From: Psychrobacter sp. M13
Lineage (GTDB): Bacteria > Pseudomonadota > Gammaproteobacteria > Pseudomonadales > Moraxellaceae
NCBI RefSeq assembly: GCF_030718935.1
Contig: NZ_CP132194.1
Coordinates: forward strand, 2,418,001 to 2,482,000
DNA length: 64,000 nucleotides
Direction of reading: 5' to 3'
A program made the translations under genes and the position numbers. Numbering within the stretch: the stretch's first letter is position 1; each line of letters begins with the position of its first letter. A model generated the notes under the pieces. The model was not told where the DNA came from, searched no databases, and worked only from the letters and a program-made list of their open reading frames with translations. Positions 26,767 to 35,822 of the stretch are shown piece after piece.

Positions 26767-27819
26767 CTAGTAGCCCCAATTGGTTTGTAGCGCCTCACAA
26801 CTGTTTTGCAATAACTGCTCGGCTAACTTGGCAGGATCTACTGCTAATAATTCGCTCAACGCACTCAATACCCAAGGCAGGTTAGCAGGTACATTTCTAT
26901 GATGATTATCCGGCCTTTGCCATTCGTCATCTGAGCTTTGCAACTGTGACAAAGAAGCAGCTGAAGACGGCGCGGTTATAGAGTCCTGAGTGTCACTATT
27001 AGCGACAGTATCAGCGCCAACTTGGCATTGCATAGGTGTCATATCAGGACAGTCCGTCTCAACTACCAGGCAGCCTATACCATATTCACTGACCACCGCT
27101 TGAATAGCTCGCCGTAGCTTTTTGGCATTGGGGTTACTCACTTGTCCTGTAACCCCAAGCTTAAAGCCTAGTTTTACAAAGGCCTTGGCCTCTTGCTCGC
27201 CACCACTAAAACTATGGGCGATACCACCGAGTTTATGTGCGTCATAGTCATGAGCTTTTAATATCGCCAGCGCCTCTGCATGAGCTTTACGGATATGGAG
27301 CATCACAGGCAGTCGATGGGTCACTGACATATCAAGTTGCGCTCGAAAAAATCGCTGCTGCTTAGCAACGTTTTCAGGGGTTTTCATGGTGTCCGTAAAG
27401 GTATCTAAGCCAATCTCACCGATAGCTAGAGGTCGCGATTGATCCAGCATCTGCGCCATTTTCTGCAAGTGTGCGTCGGTATGCTGCTCAATATAGAACG
27501 GATGCAGCCCAAGAGCAATATGCGCTTGTGGATAGCATATTGCTTTAGACTCTTCATGAATAAAGGTTTTAGTAGACTCAGGGTCATGTTGATTAAGGAA
27601 GTTATAAGTACTATACAGTCGATCAAAGTGCTGATATAAATATCCGACTAATACTAAATGCTGCACGCCATTAGCATAAGCTTGCGCCGCTTGCATACCT
27701 CTATCGCTATCAAATACAGGCGCATCAAAATGAGTATGCGTATCAATTAAATGATAGCTATTCGATAGAGTTAAACCCTTTAAAGGAGATTTTGGCATAA
27801 TAGATTGCATGACAGACAC
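26767..27819 (-). CDS. TatD-family metal-dependent hydrolase
   Basis: The 350-residue amidohydrolase-fold nuclease has IDTHTHFD, GLHPFYIEQH, GEIGLD, HIRKAHAEAL, GIAHSFSGG and ETDCPDMTP, the metal-binding set of the TatD family (DNase/exonuclease or D-aminoacyl-tRNA related). It is longer than the usual 260 residues. An insert of about 30 Ser/Gln/Asp-rich residues lies between ETDCPDMTP and HHRNVPANLPWVL, and there is a short leader before the first motif. The start ATG 27819 may be replaced by MQSIMPKS or MPKSPLKG. It precedes tcdA. The exact substrate cannot be told. Confidence 0.85.
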   Translation of the reverse strand: MSVMQSIMPKSPLKGLTLSNSYHLIDTHTHFDAPVFDSDRGMQAAQAYANGVQHLVLVGYLYQHFDRLYSTYNFLNQHDPESTKTFIHEESKAICYPQAHIALGLHPFYIEQHTDAHLQKMAQMLDQSRPLAIGEIGLDTFTDTMKTPENVAKQQRFFRAQLDMSVTHRLPVMLHIRKAHAEALAILKAHDYDAHKLGGIAHSFSGGEQEAKAFVKLGFKLGVTGQVSNPNAKKLRRAIQAVVSEYGIGCLVVETDCPDMTPMQCQVGADTVANSDTQDSITAPSSAASLSQLQSSDDEWQRPDNHHRNVPANLPWVLSALSELLAVDPAKLAEQLLQNSCEALQTNWGY

Positions 27820-27972
27820 TAATAGTTTCTTGTATTGATTAGGATTATTATTAATCTGGTTGCTATTGTATCAAATGACAAGCGGCGACTGATAGACATT
27901 TAGCGTGAGGGCTTACAAGTTGAGTACAGGCTTAAGCTGCTCTTTTTGCACGATGCTAAGCTCCTTGTACTA

Positions 27973-28956
27973 CTAATCCTCTTGTACTATATAATAAGGC
28001 TTAATCAGCCCTTCTAACAAATCATAAGGCACTATGAGATCTACGGCAGTAGTGTGCGCGTTGATCAGCTCTCCTGACTGATAAACCATATGTAAACCCT
28101 GATCATCTAAATACCACTGCTTGGACAATTGCAGCGGCCTGTCATCAAGTTGATTTTTTGCGACGCCTTGGCTAATTAGCCAATTCTTTTTTGCCTTTTG
28201 CAAGCTCGTTAGGAGCTGATTTTTATTGACCTCAGGTAATAATACATCTTCGATAGTCAGCTGTAGCTTTTTTTCGACATCCAGCATCACGTAGCTTAGA
28301 CGCTGAGCACTACTATCACGCTCTTCGGTCGAACGCACTGAGAGATAGCCCGTTGCGATCGTTGCAAGAACGCCCTGATCGTTAGTATTACTATGGAATG
28401 GATGTAGCACTAATTCTGTATCAATGCGCTCATAAATGGGTAGCGTATCGGTCTCATTATCACCATATTCGACTTGTTTAAGTAACCTCAAAATCGTATT
28501 TTTAGCAATTTGATCTTGACTTGCCAGCGGCGCTTCTGGTGCTAGTACTTGCGCGATGGTCTTCCACATAATGCTTGTAAGCCACGGCTGCTTAGGTATG
28601 AATTCCAGTACATTTAGCTCAAAATACTGGCAGATCTTTTCGTTAGCATCACAATTAGGCTGGCGCGCGATAGCTTGTTGTTTATTAGTTTTAATAGCGG
28701 TGACTTGTTGATTCTCTAAATCATTATTCAAACTGCTATCAGCGATAGGTTCTGTACCTTGTGTATTTACAGGTGCAACGGTGATTTTGTCATCGATATC
28801 AGTAGCTAGCTCATTGTTAGATTTGATCTCAGCTTGTTGCTCAAACATAGACTTTGGCTGCTGCTCACAACTTAGTAAGCCACCCGTAGCCGCTATTAGT
28901 ATACTCAATGCTAACCAATTTGCCTTGAGTTTTGGCACGTTTGCTTGAGCTTTCAT
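27973..28956 (-). CDS. Lipoprotein with RsiV/DUF3298-like domain
   Basis: The 327-residue lipoprotein has a basic leader and lipobox GLLSC (Cys30), then a polar linker (residues 35-95). A folded domain follows and ends LSKQWYLDDQGLHMVYQSGE, then a DLIVPYDLLEGLIKPYY segment. That ending pattern (W, D/G-L, F/Y, gel, A, vPy, L) is typical of DUF3298/RsiV domains found in periplasmic proteins such as lysozyme-binding anti-sigma factors. Here no anti-sigma N-terminus is present. Two cysteines (PNCDANEKICQYF) may form a disulfide. The function is unknown. Confidence 0.65.
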   Translation of the reverse strand: MKAQANVPKLKANWLALSILIAATGGLLSCEQQPKSMFEQQAEIKSNNELATDIDDKITVAPVNTQGTEPIADSSLNNDLENQQVTAIKTNKQQAIARQPNCDANEKICQYFELNVLEFIPKQPWLTSIMWKTIAQVLAPEAPLASQDQIAKNTILRLLKQVEYGDNETDTLPIYERIDTELVLHPFHSNTNDQGVLATIATGYLSVRSTEERDSSAQRLSYVMLDVEKKLQLTIEDVLLPEVNKNQLLTSLQKAKKNWLISQGVAKNQLDDRPLQLSKQWYLDDQGLHMVYQSGELINAHTTAVDLIVPYDLLEGLIKPYYIVQED

Positions 28957-29088
28957 AATCTTGAGCTGCCATAAAAGTTATCGTAAAAGTTTTAATACCG
29001 AAGTTTTCAATAGTAAGGTATTACAATTATAGAATATTGTGCAGTTTTAGACTAGCTAAATACATTGATAAAGACAACTTTTAAACAT

Positions 29089-29262
29089 TTACTGATTAGG
29101 ATTTTCGACTTTGCTGTTAACCTGCTTACTTTGATCACCACTGGCTTTACGACTACTGCGCCTTGGAATTAACAATAAAGCAACGCCAACTGCCGTCAAA
29201 GCTAGCCACTTTTTTTTACTATTCATTTTACTATCTTTTCTACTCTCATGTTGGTTAGCCAT
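29089..29262 (-). CDS. Small membrane protein, 57 residues
   Basis: ATG 29262 opens a frame beginning MANQHESRKDSKMNSKKKW, followed by one hydrophobic helix (LALTAVGVALLLI) and a basic PRRSSRK tail ending VENPNQ. The layout (short basic N-terminus, single helix, basic anchor) suggests a small inner-membrane protein or an N-in signal anchor. AGGA lies 12 bases before ATG, a little far. It stands in the 520-base gap between gspD and a lipoprotein gene, on the same strand as both. No family is recognised. Confidence 0.5.
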   Translation of the reverse strand: MANQHESRKDSKMNSKKKWLALTAVGVALLLIPRRSSRKASGDQSKQVNSKVENPNQ

Positions 29263-29426
29263 GGTTTTGCTGTTTCCTTTTTAAAACAAGCTGACTATAT
29301 TTATACTTTACTCACAGCTAAATTCAAGACCTTTTATACAAAAAATGTTATGACTCTATATATCTGCTTTCTGGGCTAAAGTTGCAGCCTACGCTACGAG
29401 AAGTTAATTAAATCTTTGATTACTCG

Positions 29427-29471
29427 TTGAATGGCTTTATATATTAAAGGCTACTGCTAGAAGCCATTCAA
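29427..29471 (-). terminator. Hairpin after gspD
   Basis: AAGCCATTCAA (29461-29471) and TTGAATGGCTT (29427-29437) form an 11-bp stem with a 23-base loop, only eight bases after the gspD stop. The T-run after it is poor (CGAGTAATC), so termination would be weak. Confidence 0.5.
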
Positions 29472-29478
29472 TCAATAC

Positions 29479-31707
29479 TTAAGGATTTAATGGGAAAGTC
29501 GTAATGCCCGTACTTGGACTATCTACTCTCGTAAAGCCTTGACTGGTCGTGGCAGGTTTAGGCGTTTGATCGCGTTTGGGTATCAGCGGATTCAGATTCA
29601 TCAGCTCATAATCTTGACTGATATCGCCATTCCAGCCCTCAGTACCGCTTAGAGGTAGCTGCTTGATCGTACCGTTTTTATCTATGACCAACTGCAATAC
29701 ACGCATTTGGTTAAATTTGCGTTCGGTCACACTAGCCACCGCCCCACCATCGCGTAAAATAGTCGGCTGTAAAAATATAATCAGATTGCTCTTTTGCGTA
29801 TTATCGCTATCAGAGCGAAACAGACGTCCGATGATAGGGACGTTACTCAGACCAGGTACTTTTTGTTGATTGGTGGTACTGTTTTCACGCATCAAGCCAC
29901 CAAGCGCAATGGTCTGTTGGTCATCAGCTAGGATAGTAGTATTAATTAAGCTCTTATTGGTGATTAAACCGCTTGAATTACCGACACTGCCTGGCACGAC
30001 TGAGGATACCTCTTGTGATACCTCTAAGCGCACCGTACCGTTGTCACCGATATGCGGGATAACATTGAGATTGATACCGATATCTTGGCGCTCAATGGTC
30101 TGAAAAGGATTATTAGAATTATTGCCGCTAGTGGTAAAAGAGCCCGTCACAAAAGGGACGTTTTGACCCACTAAGATGCTGGCTTTTTCATTATCTAAGG
30201 TCAAAATCGAGGGCATAGACAACAGATTAGCACTGGTCGAGGAGTCTAAGGCTTGTAATATCGCACCATAAAACTGCGTATTGCCACTGCTGTCTTTACT
30301 GCTACTGCCTATCCCTAGCAGTGCTCCTGCAATAGAGCCTGCAGCGGCGCTAATACCTGCACCGCCCGACAAGGCCGCTGCCGCAAGCGTCGTAGCACTA
30401 GCGCCAACATTATTGAAGTTCACGACCCCATAGCCACTATTGGCATTACCTAACGCCCACTGCACCCCTAACTGCGTCGCATCATCACCTGATACTTCGA
30501 CGATAGCCGCTTGGATCAGGACTTGCGCGCGGCGATTATCAAGCTGACTGACTGCATCTTCAATCTCAAACATCAGCTCAGGCGCAGCGTTTACAATAAC
30601 GGCATTTTGGGTTTCATCAGCGATAATACTAAAGGGGCGACCACCAGTACTGGTATTAGCAGCGCCTGTGCCAACTGCAGTATTGTTATTGCTAACGGTT
30701 TGTGCAGCCTCAGTATTGAGCGTTGCCCCAGTGGTGCTAGCGTCTGTCAGTGAGGCGGACTCTAATGTAGACGTTGCGCCTGAGCTGTTAATGGACTGAT
30801 TGGCCAATAAGCCACGCAGCATATCTGCAATATGATTGGCGCTGGCGTACTTGAGACGAAACACTCGTAATCCACTCAGTCGCCGTGTGGGCGTAGTATC
30901 GAGCTGATTGACCATCTCTTGCACTTTGGCGATCATCTCAGGACTGCCTTTGACCAGCAGTCTATCACTTGAGGTATCAGCGATAACCTTGAGCTGATCG
31001 CTGCCTGCCCCAGCGCCACCTGCACTACTAACTAGCGCACTGATCAGATCCATCATGCGCTCAGCATCGACATGGCGTAGCGGTATCACGCGTAAGCTAT
31101 CATTGACATTACTGTCCAAATCGCGGATCAGAGCCGTCAATTGGTTCAGGCTATCCGCCCGATCAGATAACACCAGCGCATTAACCCCAGGCACAGCAGC
31201 GGCATGGGCTGACTGCGGCATCAGAGGTCTAATGACTCCGAGCACTTCTGCGGCCTGAGTATTGGTCAAATAAATCACCCGTGTCGCTAAAGCCTCACCA
31301 ACTGTCGTGCCGCGCAGATCCACAGCTACCCCAGTCTGCTTGGCGACGTTATCAGGGACTAGCTTAATAGTCGTCCCCGAATCAATCGCTGCAATACCAT
31401 TGACTTGCATCACACTTAAGAACAGCTGATAAATCTCATCGCGAGAAAGTGCACGGTTGGATATCACAGTTACATTGCCATTGATACGTGGATCAAGTAC
31501 AAAATTCTGCTCGGTGATAGTCGCCACTTCATTAATAAAGGCTTTTATGTCCGCATCTTGCAAGTTCACTTTCCAGCTTTCAGCAGTAGCCAGCCCACAC
31601 ATCGCCGCCCATAATGGCAGCGCTAGACACAAAGGTCGGCACACATACAGCAAACTCTGTAGAGAACGACACAAAGGCGCTACTAAAAATTTAGATAAAC
31701 TTACCAT
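29479..31707 (-). CDS. gspD: Type II secretion system secretin GspD
   Basis: The 742-residue outer-membrane secretin forms the exit channel of type II secretion. It has a signal peptide (to about residue 43, ATAESWKVN), N0 domain (DADIKAFINEVATITEQNF), N1-N3 domains, then the secretin barrel with VPFVTGSF, DIGINLNVIPHIGDNGTVRLEV and the closing SNLIIFLQPTILRDG. A Ser/Thr/Ala-rich linker of about 50 residues sits inside N3 (TSTLESASLTDAS onward), a common place for such loops. The gene is last in the gspN-gspC-gspD run. The other Gsp genes are elsewhere, as usual for Moraxellaceae. Confidence 0.95.
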   Translation of the reverse strand: MVSLSKFLVAPLCRSLQSLLYVCRPLCLALPLWAAMCGLATAESWKVNLQDADIKAFINEVATITEQNFVLDPRINGNVTVISNRALSRDEIYQLFLSVMQVNGIAAIDSGTTIKLVPDNVAKQTGVAVDLRGTTVGEALATRVIYLTNTQAAEVLGVIRPLMPQSAHAAAVPGVNALVLSDRADSLNQLTALIRDLDSNVNDSLRVIPLRHVDAERMMDLISALVSSAGGAGAGSDQLKVIADTSSDRLLVKGSPEMIAKVQEMVNQLDTTPTRRLSGLRVFRLKYASANHIADMLRGLLANQSINSSGATSTLESASLTDASTTGATLNTEAAQTVSNNNTAVGTGAANTSTGGRPFSIIADETQNAVIVNAAPELMFEIEDAVSQLDNRRAQVLIQAAIVEVSGDDATQLGVQWALGNANSGYGVVNFNNVGASATTLAAAALSGGAGISAAAGSIAGALLGIGSSSKDSSGNTQFYGAILQALDSSTSANLLSMPSILTLDNEKASILVGQNVPFVTGSFTTSGNNSNNPFQTIERQDIGINLNVIPHIGDNGTVRLEVSQEVSSVVPGSVGNSSGLITNKSLINTTILADDQQTIALGGLMRENSTTNQQKVPGLSNVPIIGRLFRSDSDNTQKSNLIIFLQPTILRDGGAVASVTERKFNQMRVLQLVIDKNGTIKQLPLSGTEGWNGDISQDYELMNLNPLIPKRDQTPKPATTSQGFTRVDSPSTGITTFPLNP

Positions 31708-31809
31708 GCTGATGGTTACTCACTTTAATATTAGAGCGGGTTATAGGCTAAAGAGTTTAGAATAATACTTATAAGCAATTATCTTTAAAAAACTTTTGAA
31801 CTATTAATT

Positions 31810-32736
31810 TTAAAACTGCTGGCGAATAGTGATCACTTGCTCACCGCGCTTAACTTCTATCTGCGCCTCACCAGACTTTTGCACTTGCTGTAGCACATTA
31901 GCGTCTTGTCCTGGATTGTTACCGACACTTTGACCATTAACAGACATCACGCGATCTCCTGGCTCAAGCCCTAAGCGATTGCGCAGACCTGAAGGCATCG
32001 CGGCGGTCACTTGATAGCCTTCACCTGATGCCATCACACCCATACGACTCAAGTAGCCTGCAGGATTCTCTTGCAGCTCATTTACCGCCTTGTCGATTGC
32101 CGAATTGGTATCGTTGCTATTATTGACATCGCTGTTATTGGCATCACTATTATTGTTGGCATCGATATTACCAAGGTTAGGAATATCTAAAGGTTGTGGC
32201 AGTCCTGAGGCAAGCCCGTTATTATTGTTATCAGGTAGGCGCTGATTGCCAATAGCGTTGGTAGCCATACCTCTTTGATCAAGCGGCATAGCATCTGCCA
32301 TACTGATAACAGACTGCTTAGCTGCACCGTCAGCAATAACCACAGCATTCCAATCTACGGCAACCAAGGTGTAACCTGTCTCTTGTAAGCTATCACCGAT
32401 ACGATAGTTTTTGACCATGCCGTTGACATCTAATAACGCTGAAGACGAGCTTTCAGGATCGGCTAATAATACGCCCTTTAAGATCACATTCGGCGGCGGT
32501 TGCACTGACTGCGCTACTGGATCAGGCTCAGCAAAGATCGCAAACAGACTGCTATTGTCCGTCACCGATCCTGTGAGATTCTGCAAAGGTAGTACGGGTA
32601 AGGCTGGTGCAAGTGGCGGCGCCAATACTAGCCATAATAAGCGTGCAGCACTCCAGCATAGCCAGCCCAGCGCCAATAGCAGTAGCCAGCCTGAAAATCG
32701 ATTGAGGATATCTAATAGCGGCTTGAGGCGATTCAT
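31810..32736 (-). CDS. gspC: Type II secretion system protein GspC
   Basis: The inner-membrane linker protein of type II secretion has about 308 residues. One helix (WLLLALGWLCWSAARLLWLVL) is followed by the HR domain that contacts GspD (ILKGVLLADPESSSSALLDV), an Asn/Asp-rich spacer (residues 170-215) and a C-terminal PDZ domain (LGLEPGDRVMSVNGQSVGN). ATG 32736 gives MNRLKPLLDILNRF. A TTG at 32748 overlapping the gspN stop would add four residues. I prefer ATG, but coupling by the overlap is possible. Confidence 0.9.
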   Translation of the reverse strand: MNRLKPLLDILNRFSGWLLLLALGWLCWSAARLLWLVLAPPLAPALPVLPLQNLTGSVTDNSSLFAIFAEPDPVAQSVQPPPNVILKGVLLADPESSSSALLDVNGMVKNYRIGDSLQETGYTLVAVDWNAVVIADGAAKQSVISMADAMPLDQRGMATNAIGNQRLPDNNNNGLASGLPQPLDIPNLGNIDANNNSDANNSDVNNSNDTNSAIDKAVNELQENPAGYLSRMGVMASGEGYQVTAAMPSGLRNRLGLEPGDRVMSVNGQSVGNNPGQDANVLQQVQKSGEAQIEVKRGEQVITIRQQF

Positions 32737-32744
32737 GACTAGGC

Positions 32745-33560
32745 TCAATTAGCGCCCCCAAGCCCTGATAATAAGGGCTGACGTACGCTAACTACAGGTG
32801 TATCTTGTGGCGCTTGACCTTTATACTCTGGCATATTCTCAAGTAAGCGCTGGGTCAAGCTGACATCGAGCATGTTATCGCCATCGATATAGAGATCGCC
32901 CAAGCGTTTGTCTTGATTATCTAGCAAATTAATATGCAGCAGATTATTACTGTTTTTTTGTTCAGTGCTCAGCTCAGCACGTAGTGCAGGCATAGTGATA
33001 TAAAACACTTTTCCTGCGCTAGGGTAGCCGACCTCCCCGCCAACCCAAGTGAGCTGCCCCTCGGCGGCTTTAAAGCCAGCAGCGCGCTCGCCCTTAGCCG
33101 ACTGGCGTTGTAGCGAGACACTATTGACCTGAATAGGAGTACTAGGCAGCTGCCAGTCAACCACTTGTCTTAGGGTATCGGGTGCAATCTTGCCAGTCAT
33201 ATCCGCCACTTGCCATGAGCTGCGAGATACTTTGAGCTGACCGTCAAGCTGTGTTTGACCACTACTGATATCGACATCAGCGCCAAGCTTACCTAACAAT
33301 AATTGCCAAGGCTGCCAATGCCAACTCAAAGCCCCTGTCAGCGGCGCTTTTGACACTTTTGACACAGGCACCTGCCAAATAGCCGCGCCTTGCCATAAGT
33401 TACCAGAGACATGCTGTACATAAGGCGACTGTGGCGCTACCTTTTGCAACACCCACGATGCTGGCATCTGCAACAGCGCAAATAGTGCAAATACCAGCAG
33501 TCCTATGAGCCACCAGAGCTTACGCGGACGCTTATTAGACGATATAGAAGCTTGCGACAC
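32745..33560 (-). CDS. gspN: Type II secretion system protein GspN
   Basis: The 271-residue bitopic protein has an N-terminal helix (WWLIGLLVFALFALLQMPASW) and a periplasmic body with the GspN pattern VSGNLWQGAA, GALSWHWQPWQLLLGKL and LDGQLKVSRSSW. GspN is a non-essential member of type II secretion, found only in some systems, and the order N-C-D is seen in Acinetobacter and its relatives. It is the first gene of this operon and directly precedes gspC. Confidence 0.88.
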   Translation of the reverse strand: MSQASISSNKRPRKLWWLIGLLVFALFALLQMPASWVLQKVAPQSPYVQHVSGNLWQGAAIWQVPVSKVSKAPLTGALSWHWQPWQLLLGKLGADVDISSGQTQLDGQLKVSRSSWQVADMTGKIAPDTLRQVVDWQLPSTPIQVNSVSLQRQSAKGERAAGFKAAEGQLTWVGGEVGYPSAGKVFYITMPALRAELSTEQKNSNNLLHINLLDNQDKRLGDLYIDGDNMLDVSLTQRLLENMPEYKGQAPQDTPVVSVRQPLLSGLGGAN

Positions 33561-33627
33561 TGATCACTCACTCTCATGGAAAGGTTGAAACGTCATTATC
33601 ATAACAAACAATGACCTAAAGATGACA

Positions 33628-33682
33628 GCAAAAAAAGCCAGTATCTTTTAGGCGCATGATAGGCGATAAAAGATACTGGCTT
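33628..33682 (-). terminator. Terminator after the H-NS-like gene
   Basis: AAGCCAGTATCTTTTA (33635-33650) and its inverse (33667-33682) make a 16-bp stem. The minus strand then continues with a run of T (AAAAAAA at 33630-33636). It follows the H-NS-like gene by about 65 bases. Confidence 0.85.
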
Positions 33683-33747
33683 AAATAGCTATCCAACCCT
33701 TTAAGGTAACAAGCTCAAAGGTCTATAAACAGTAGGTAGCAGAAAAA

Positions 33748-34071
33748 CTATATAGCAAAGTCTTCAAGGTTTTTACCAGCACTCAAAGCCTCTACTAACC
33801 ACGTCGGCTTGCGACCACGACCTGTCCAAGTCTCTTGGCTGTTGTCAGTATTACGATATTTTATACTACGTTTTTTCTCTAGACTCTCACCTGCCTTTAA
33901 GATTTCATCAATGCTACTATCGCTGTCTTTAGCAATTTTTTCGAATTGTACATAAGCATCGTGCAAGCGTTGATGTTGTTTTTGACTGATTAGCTGCTGC
34001 GCATTCTCAGTAATGGCACGTAGTTCATCTACATTGAGACCATCTAAGTTAATGGCATTATTATTGGACAT
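33748..34071 (-). CDS. H-NS-family nucleoid protein
   Basis: The 107-residue protein has an N-terminal helical oligomerisation part (LDGLNVDELRAITENAQQLI) and the C-terminal DNA-binding motif YRNTDNSQETWTGRGRKP, followed by TWLVEAL. The TWTGRGRKP core is the AT-hook-like minor-groove element of H-NS. Such proteins silence AT-rich horizontally acquired genes, and the window contains several of those. It is a single-gene unit with AT-rich DNA upstream and a terminator downstream. TAGAGG precedes the start. Confidence 0.9.
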   Translation of the reverse strand: MSNNNAINLDGLNVDELRAITENAQQLISQKQHQRLHDAYVQFEKIAKDSDSSIDEILKAGESLEKKRSIKYRNTDNSQETWTGRGRKPTWLVEALSAGKNLEDFAI

Positions 34072-34263
34072 GGTTACCTCTATAATTAAAATTGAAATAT
34101 AAAACGATTACAATATAAACAAAAATTTAATCGATAACAACTCTTAATTAATATTCCTATTTTTATTGAGAAATACAAAATAATCTTAAATATATTATAT
34201 TTAGAGTATGAATAGTTTTTCTAAATATAATCATTTAACATAATTTCATTTAACTAATAAAGT

Positions 34264-34297
34264 AAAAAAGAGCCTGTAAATACAGACTCTTTTTTTA
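34264..34297. terminator. Bidirectional terminator after ssb
   Basis: AAAAAAGAG-c-CTGTA, loop AA, TACAG-a-CTCTTTTTTT forms a hairpin with one internal mismatch and T-runs for both strands. On the minus strand it ends ssb. Confidence 0.8.
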
Positions 34298-34354
34298 GCT
34301 TCAATCGACACTATTATTTTACACTTACTTTCTTACGTCTTATTATTTTACATC

Positions 34355-34963
34355 CTAAAAAGGAATGTCATCATCAACAGGGCCATCAGGCATCGCTGAT
34401 TTGTTGGCAACACTTGGCGCATTGTTAGACTGATTGGGCTGGTTAAATTGGTTACCTGAGCCCTGATTGTTAGCGCCTTGATTATTAAAACCGCCCTGAC
34501 CACCTTGGCCGCCTTGATTATTGTAGCCACCGCCTTGGTTGTTGTTATTATTACCCTGATTACCGTAACTCTGTTGGCCACCTTGATTGTTGCCATAGCC
34601 GCCTTGACCACCATCGCCTTGGCCACCACTAGCACCGTCTAACATTTGCATCTGATAGGCTTTGATATCAGTAGCATAACGGTCACTACCGTCAGGAGCT
34701 TGATACTTGCGCGTTTGCAAACTGCCTTCAATATATACTTTACTGCCTTTACGTAGATATTGAGCGGCGATTTCACCTAAGCGATTATAGAGTGCAATAC
34801 GATGCCATTCGGTTGATTCTTTTTTCTCACCGCTTTGCTTGTCTGTCCACTGCTCGGAGGTCGCGACAGAGATATTGGTGACGCTACCGCCATTACTGAA
34901 TTGACGAACCTCAGGATCTGCACCGAGATTACCAATGATGATAACTTTATTAACTCCACGCAT
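34355..34963 (-). CDS. ssb: Single-stranded DNA-binding protein
   Basis: The 202-residue SSB has an OB fold ([20 protein letters not shown] to about 112), a long Gly/Gln/Asn-rich linker (113-190) and the acidic tip [11 protein letters not shown] that recruits replication and repair proteins. It lies two genes from uvrA, as in many gammaproteobacteria. GAGGACAAC precedes ATG. The linker is low-complexity and explains the spurious frames over it. Confidence 0.96.
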   Translation of the reverse strand: MRGVNKVIIIGNLGADPEVRQFSNGGSVTNISVATSEQWTDKQSGEKKESTEWHRIALYNRLGEIAAQYLRKGSKVYIEGSLQTRKYQAPDGSDRYATDIKAYQMQMLDGASGGQGDGGQGGYGNNQGGQQSYGNQGNNNNNQGGGYNNQGGQGGQGGFNNQGANNQGSGNQFNQPNQSNNAPSVANKSAMPDGPVDDDIPF

Positions 34964-35222
34964 GATGTTGTCCTCTTATGATAAATAATTTGATTTGACA
35001 GATAATTCTATTTAAGTTCAATAACTTGTCAAAATATTGACCAAGGCATTAAGAATTACTGTAAAAACCACAGTTTTATATTATAGGGTTTTTACGCTAA
35101 TATCCAGTAAAGGCAGGCGATACACGACAATCTATGACGCTTAAAACCTATATATATCTTTATCCGATTATAATGGAATAAAAAAGTAAAATCTCTTTAC
35201 TGATAACTTTTTATTAATAGTT

Positions 35223-35792
35223 TTATTTATTGTTGATAGTTTTATCGTTTTTACGCTGCATGCTTAGCGTTACGCTACCCAGCTCAACCCCAAACTTACT
35301 CATTACTGCGCGATTGAGCATAACGTCATCGCTAATGAGATACATCCAGTCATCAAAGTTGACTTGATAAGTTTTGTCGTCAACCGGTAAATCTAGTACG
35401 TATTGCCAGTGAAAAGCATTGCCAACCACTTCGCCATTGGCTTCACCGATCACATCACCCGCTGTGCCTGTCCATTGACCATTGGCTTGTTCGGTCAGCC
35501 GCCAGATACGTTGCGACTTAGTGCCATCTGCCCACGCAAACTTCTCGTCTAATACGATCACATCATCGCCTTCATGTGTGGCATCAATATCCACGGTAAA
35601 GCGTCTTTTGACCTCGCCGCTACGACCTTGAAACATACCATAGCCGTCAATCTGCCCTGAGAAAAACTCATGCATATCAAGGGCGGGCTTAACCTCTTTA
35701 TAAGTCTGAATATTTTGCGTGGCGCAGCCTGTCATTAATAATGTTATTGATAATCCAGCGCCAATCCCAAACTTAGTTATCAATTTACTCAT
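35223..35792 (-). CDS. DUF3833 lipoprotein
   Basis: The 189-residue lipoprotein has lipobox LMTGC (Cys23). The body matches DUF3833: FFSGQIDGYGMFQGRSGEVK, RRFTVDI, GEANGEVVGNAFHWQYVLDL and the late DDWMYLISDDVMLNRAVMSKFG. The fold is probably a calycin-like beta barrel, anchored in the outer membrane. The role is unknown. Related genes sit in lipid or cyclopropane-fatty-acid clusters. The gene follows the YajR-like transporter by 30 bases, perhaps one unit. Confidence 0.8.
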   Translation of the reverse strand: MSKLITKFGIGAGLSITLLMTGCATQNIQTYKEVKPALDMHEFFSGQIDGYGMFQGRSGEVKRRFTVDIDATHEGDDVIVLDEKFAWADGTKSQRIWRLTEQANGQWTGTAGDVIGEANGEVVGNAFHWQYVLDLPVDDKTYQVNFDDWMYLISDDVMLNRAVMSKFGVELGSVTLSMQRKNDKTINNK

Positions 35793-35822
35793 CTTGATTC
35801 CTTTTTAGATGCCTGATAAAGG

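Noticed and set aside
30650..30790. Ser/Thr/Ala-rich stretch in gspD as a possible insertion
   Set aside because: Linkers of this kind occur in the N3 domain of many secretins, and the frame is intact.
34348..34635. Long frame rich in Ala/Val/Ile over ssb
   Set aside because: It arises from the low-complexity Gly/Gln/Asn linker of SSB in another frame, and the SSB frame is unquestioned.
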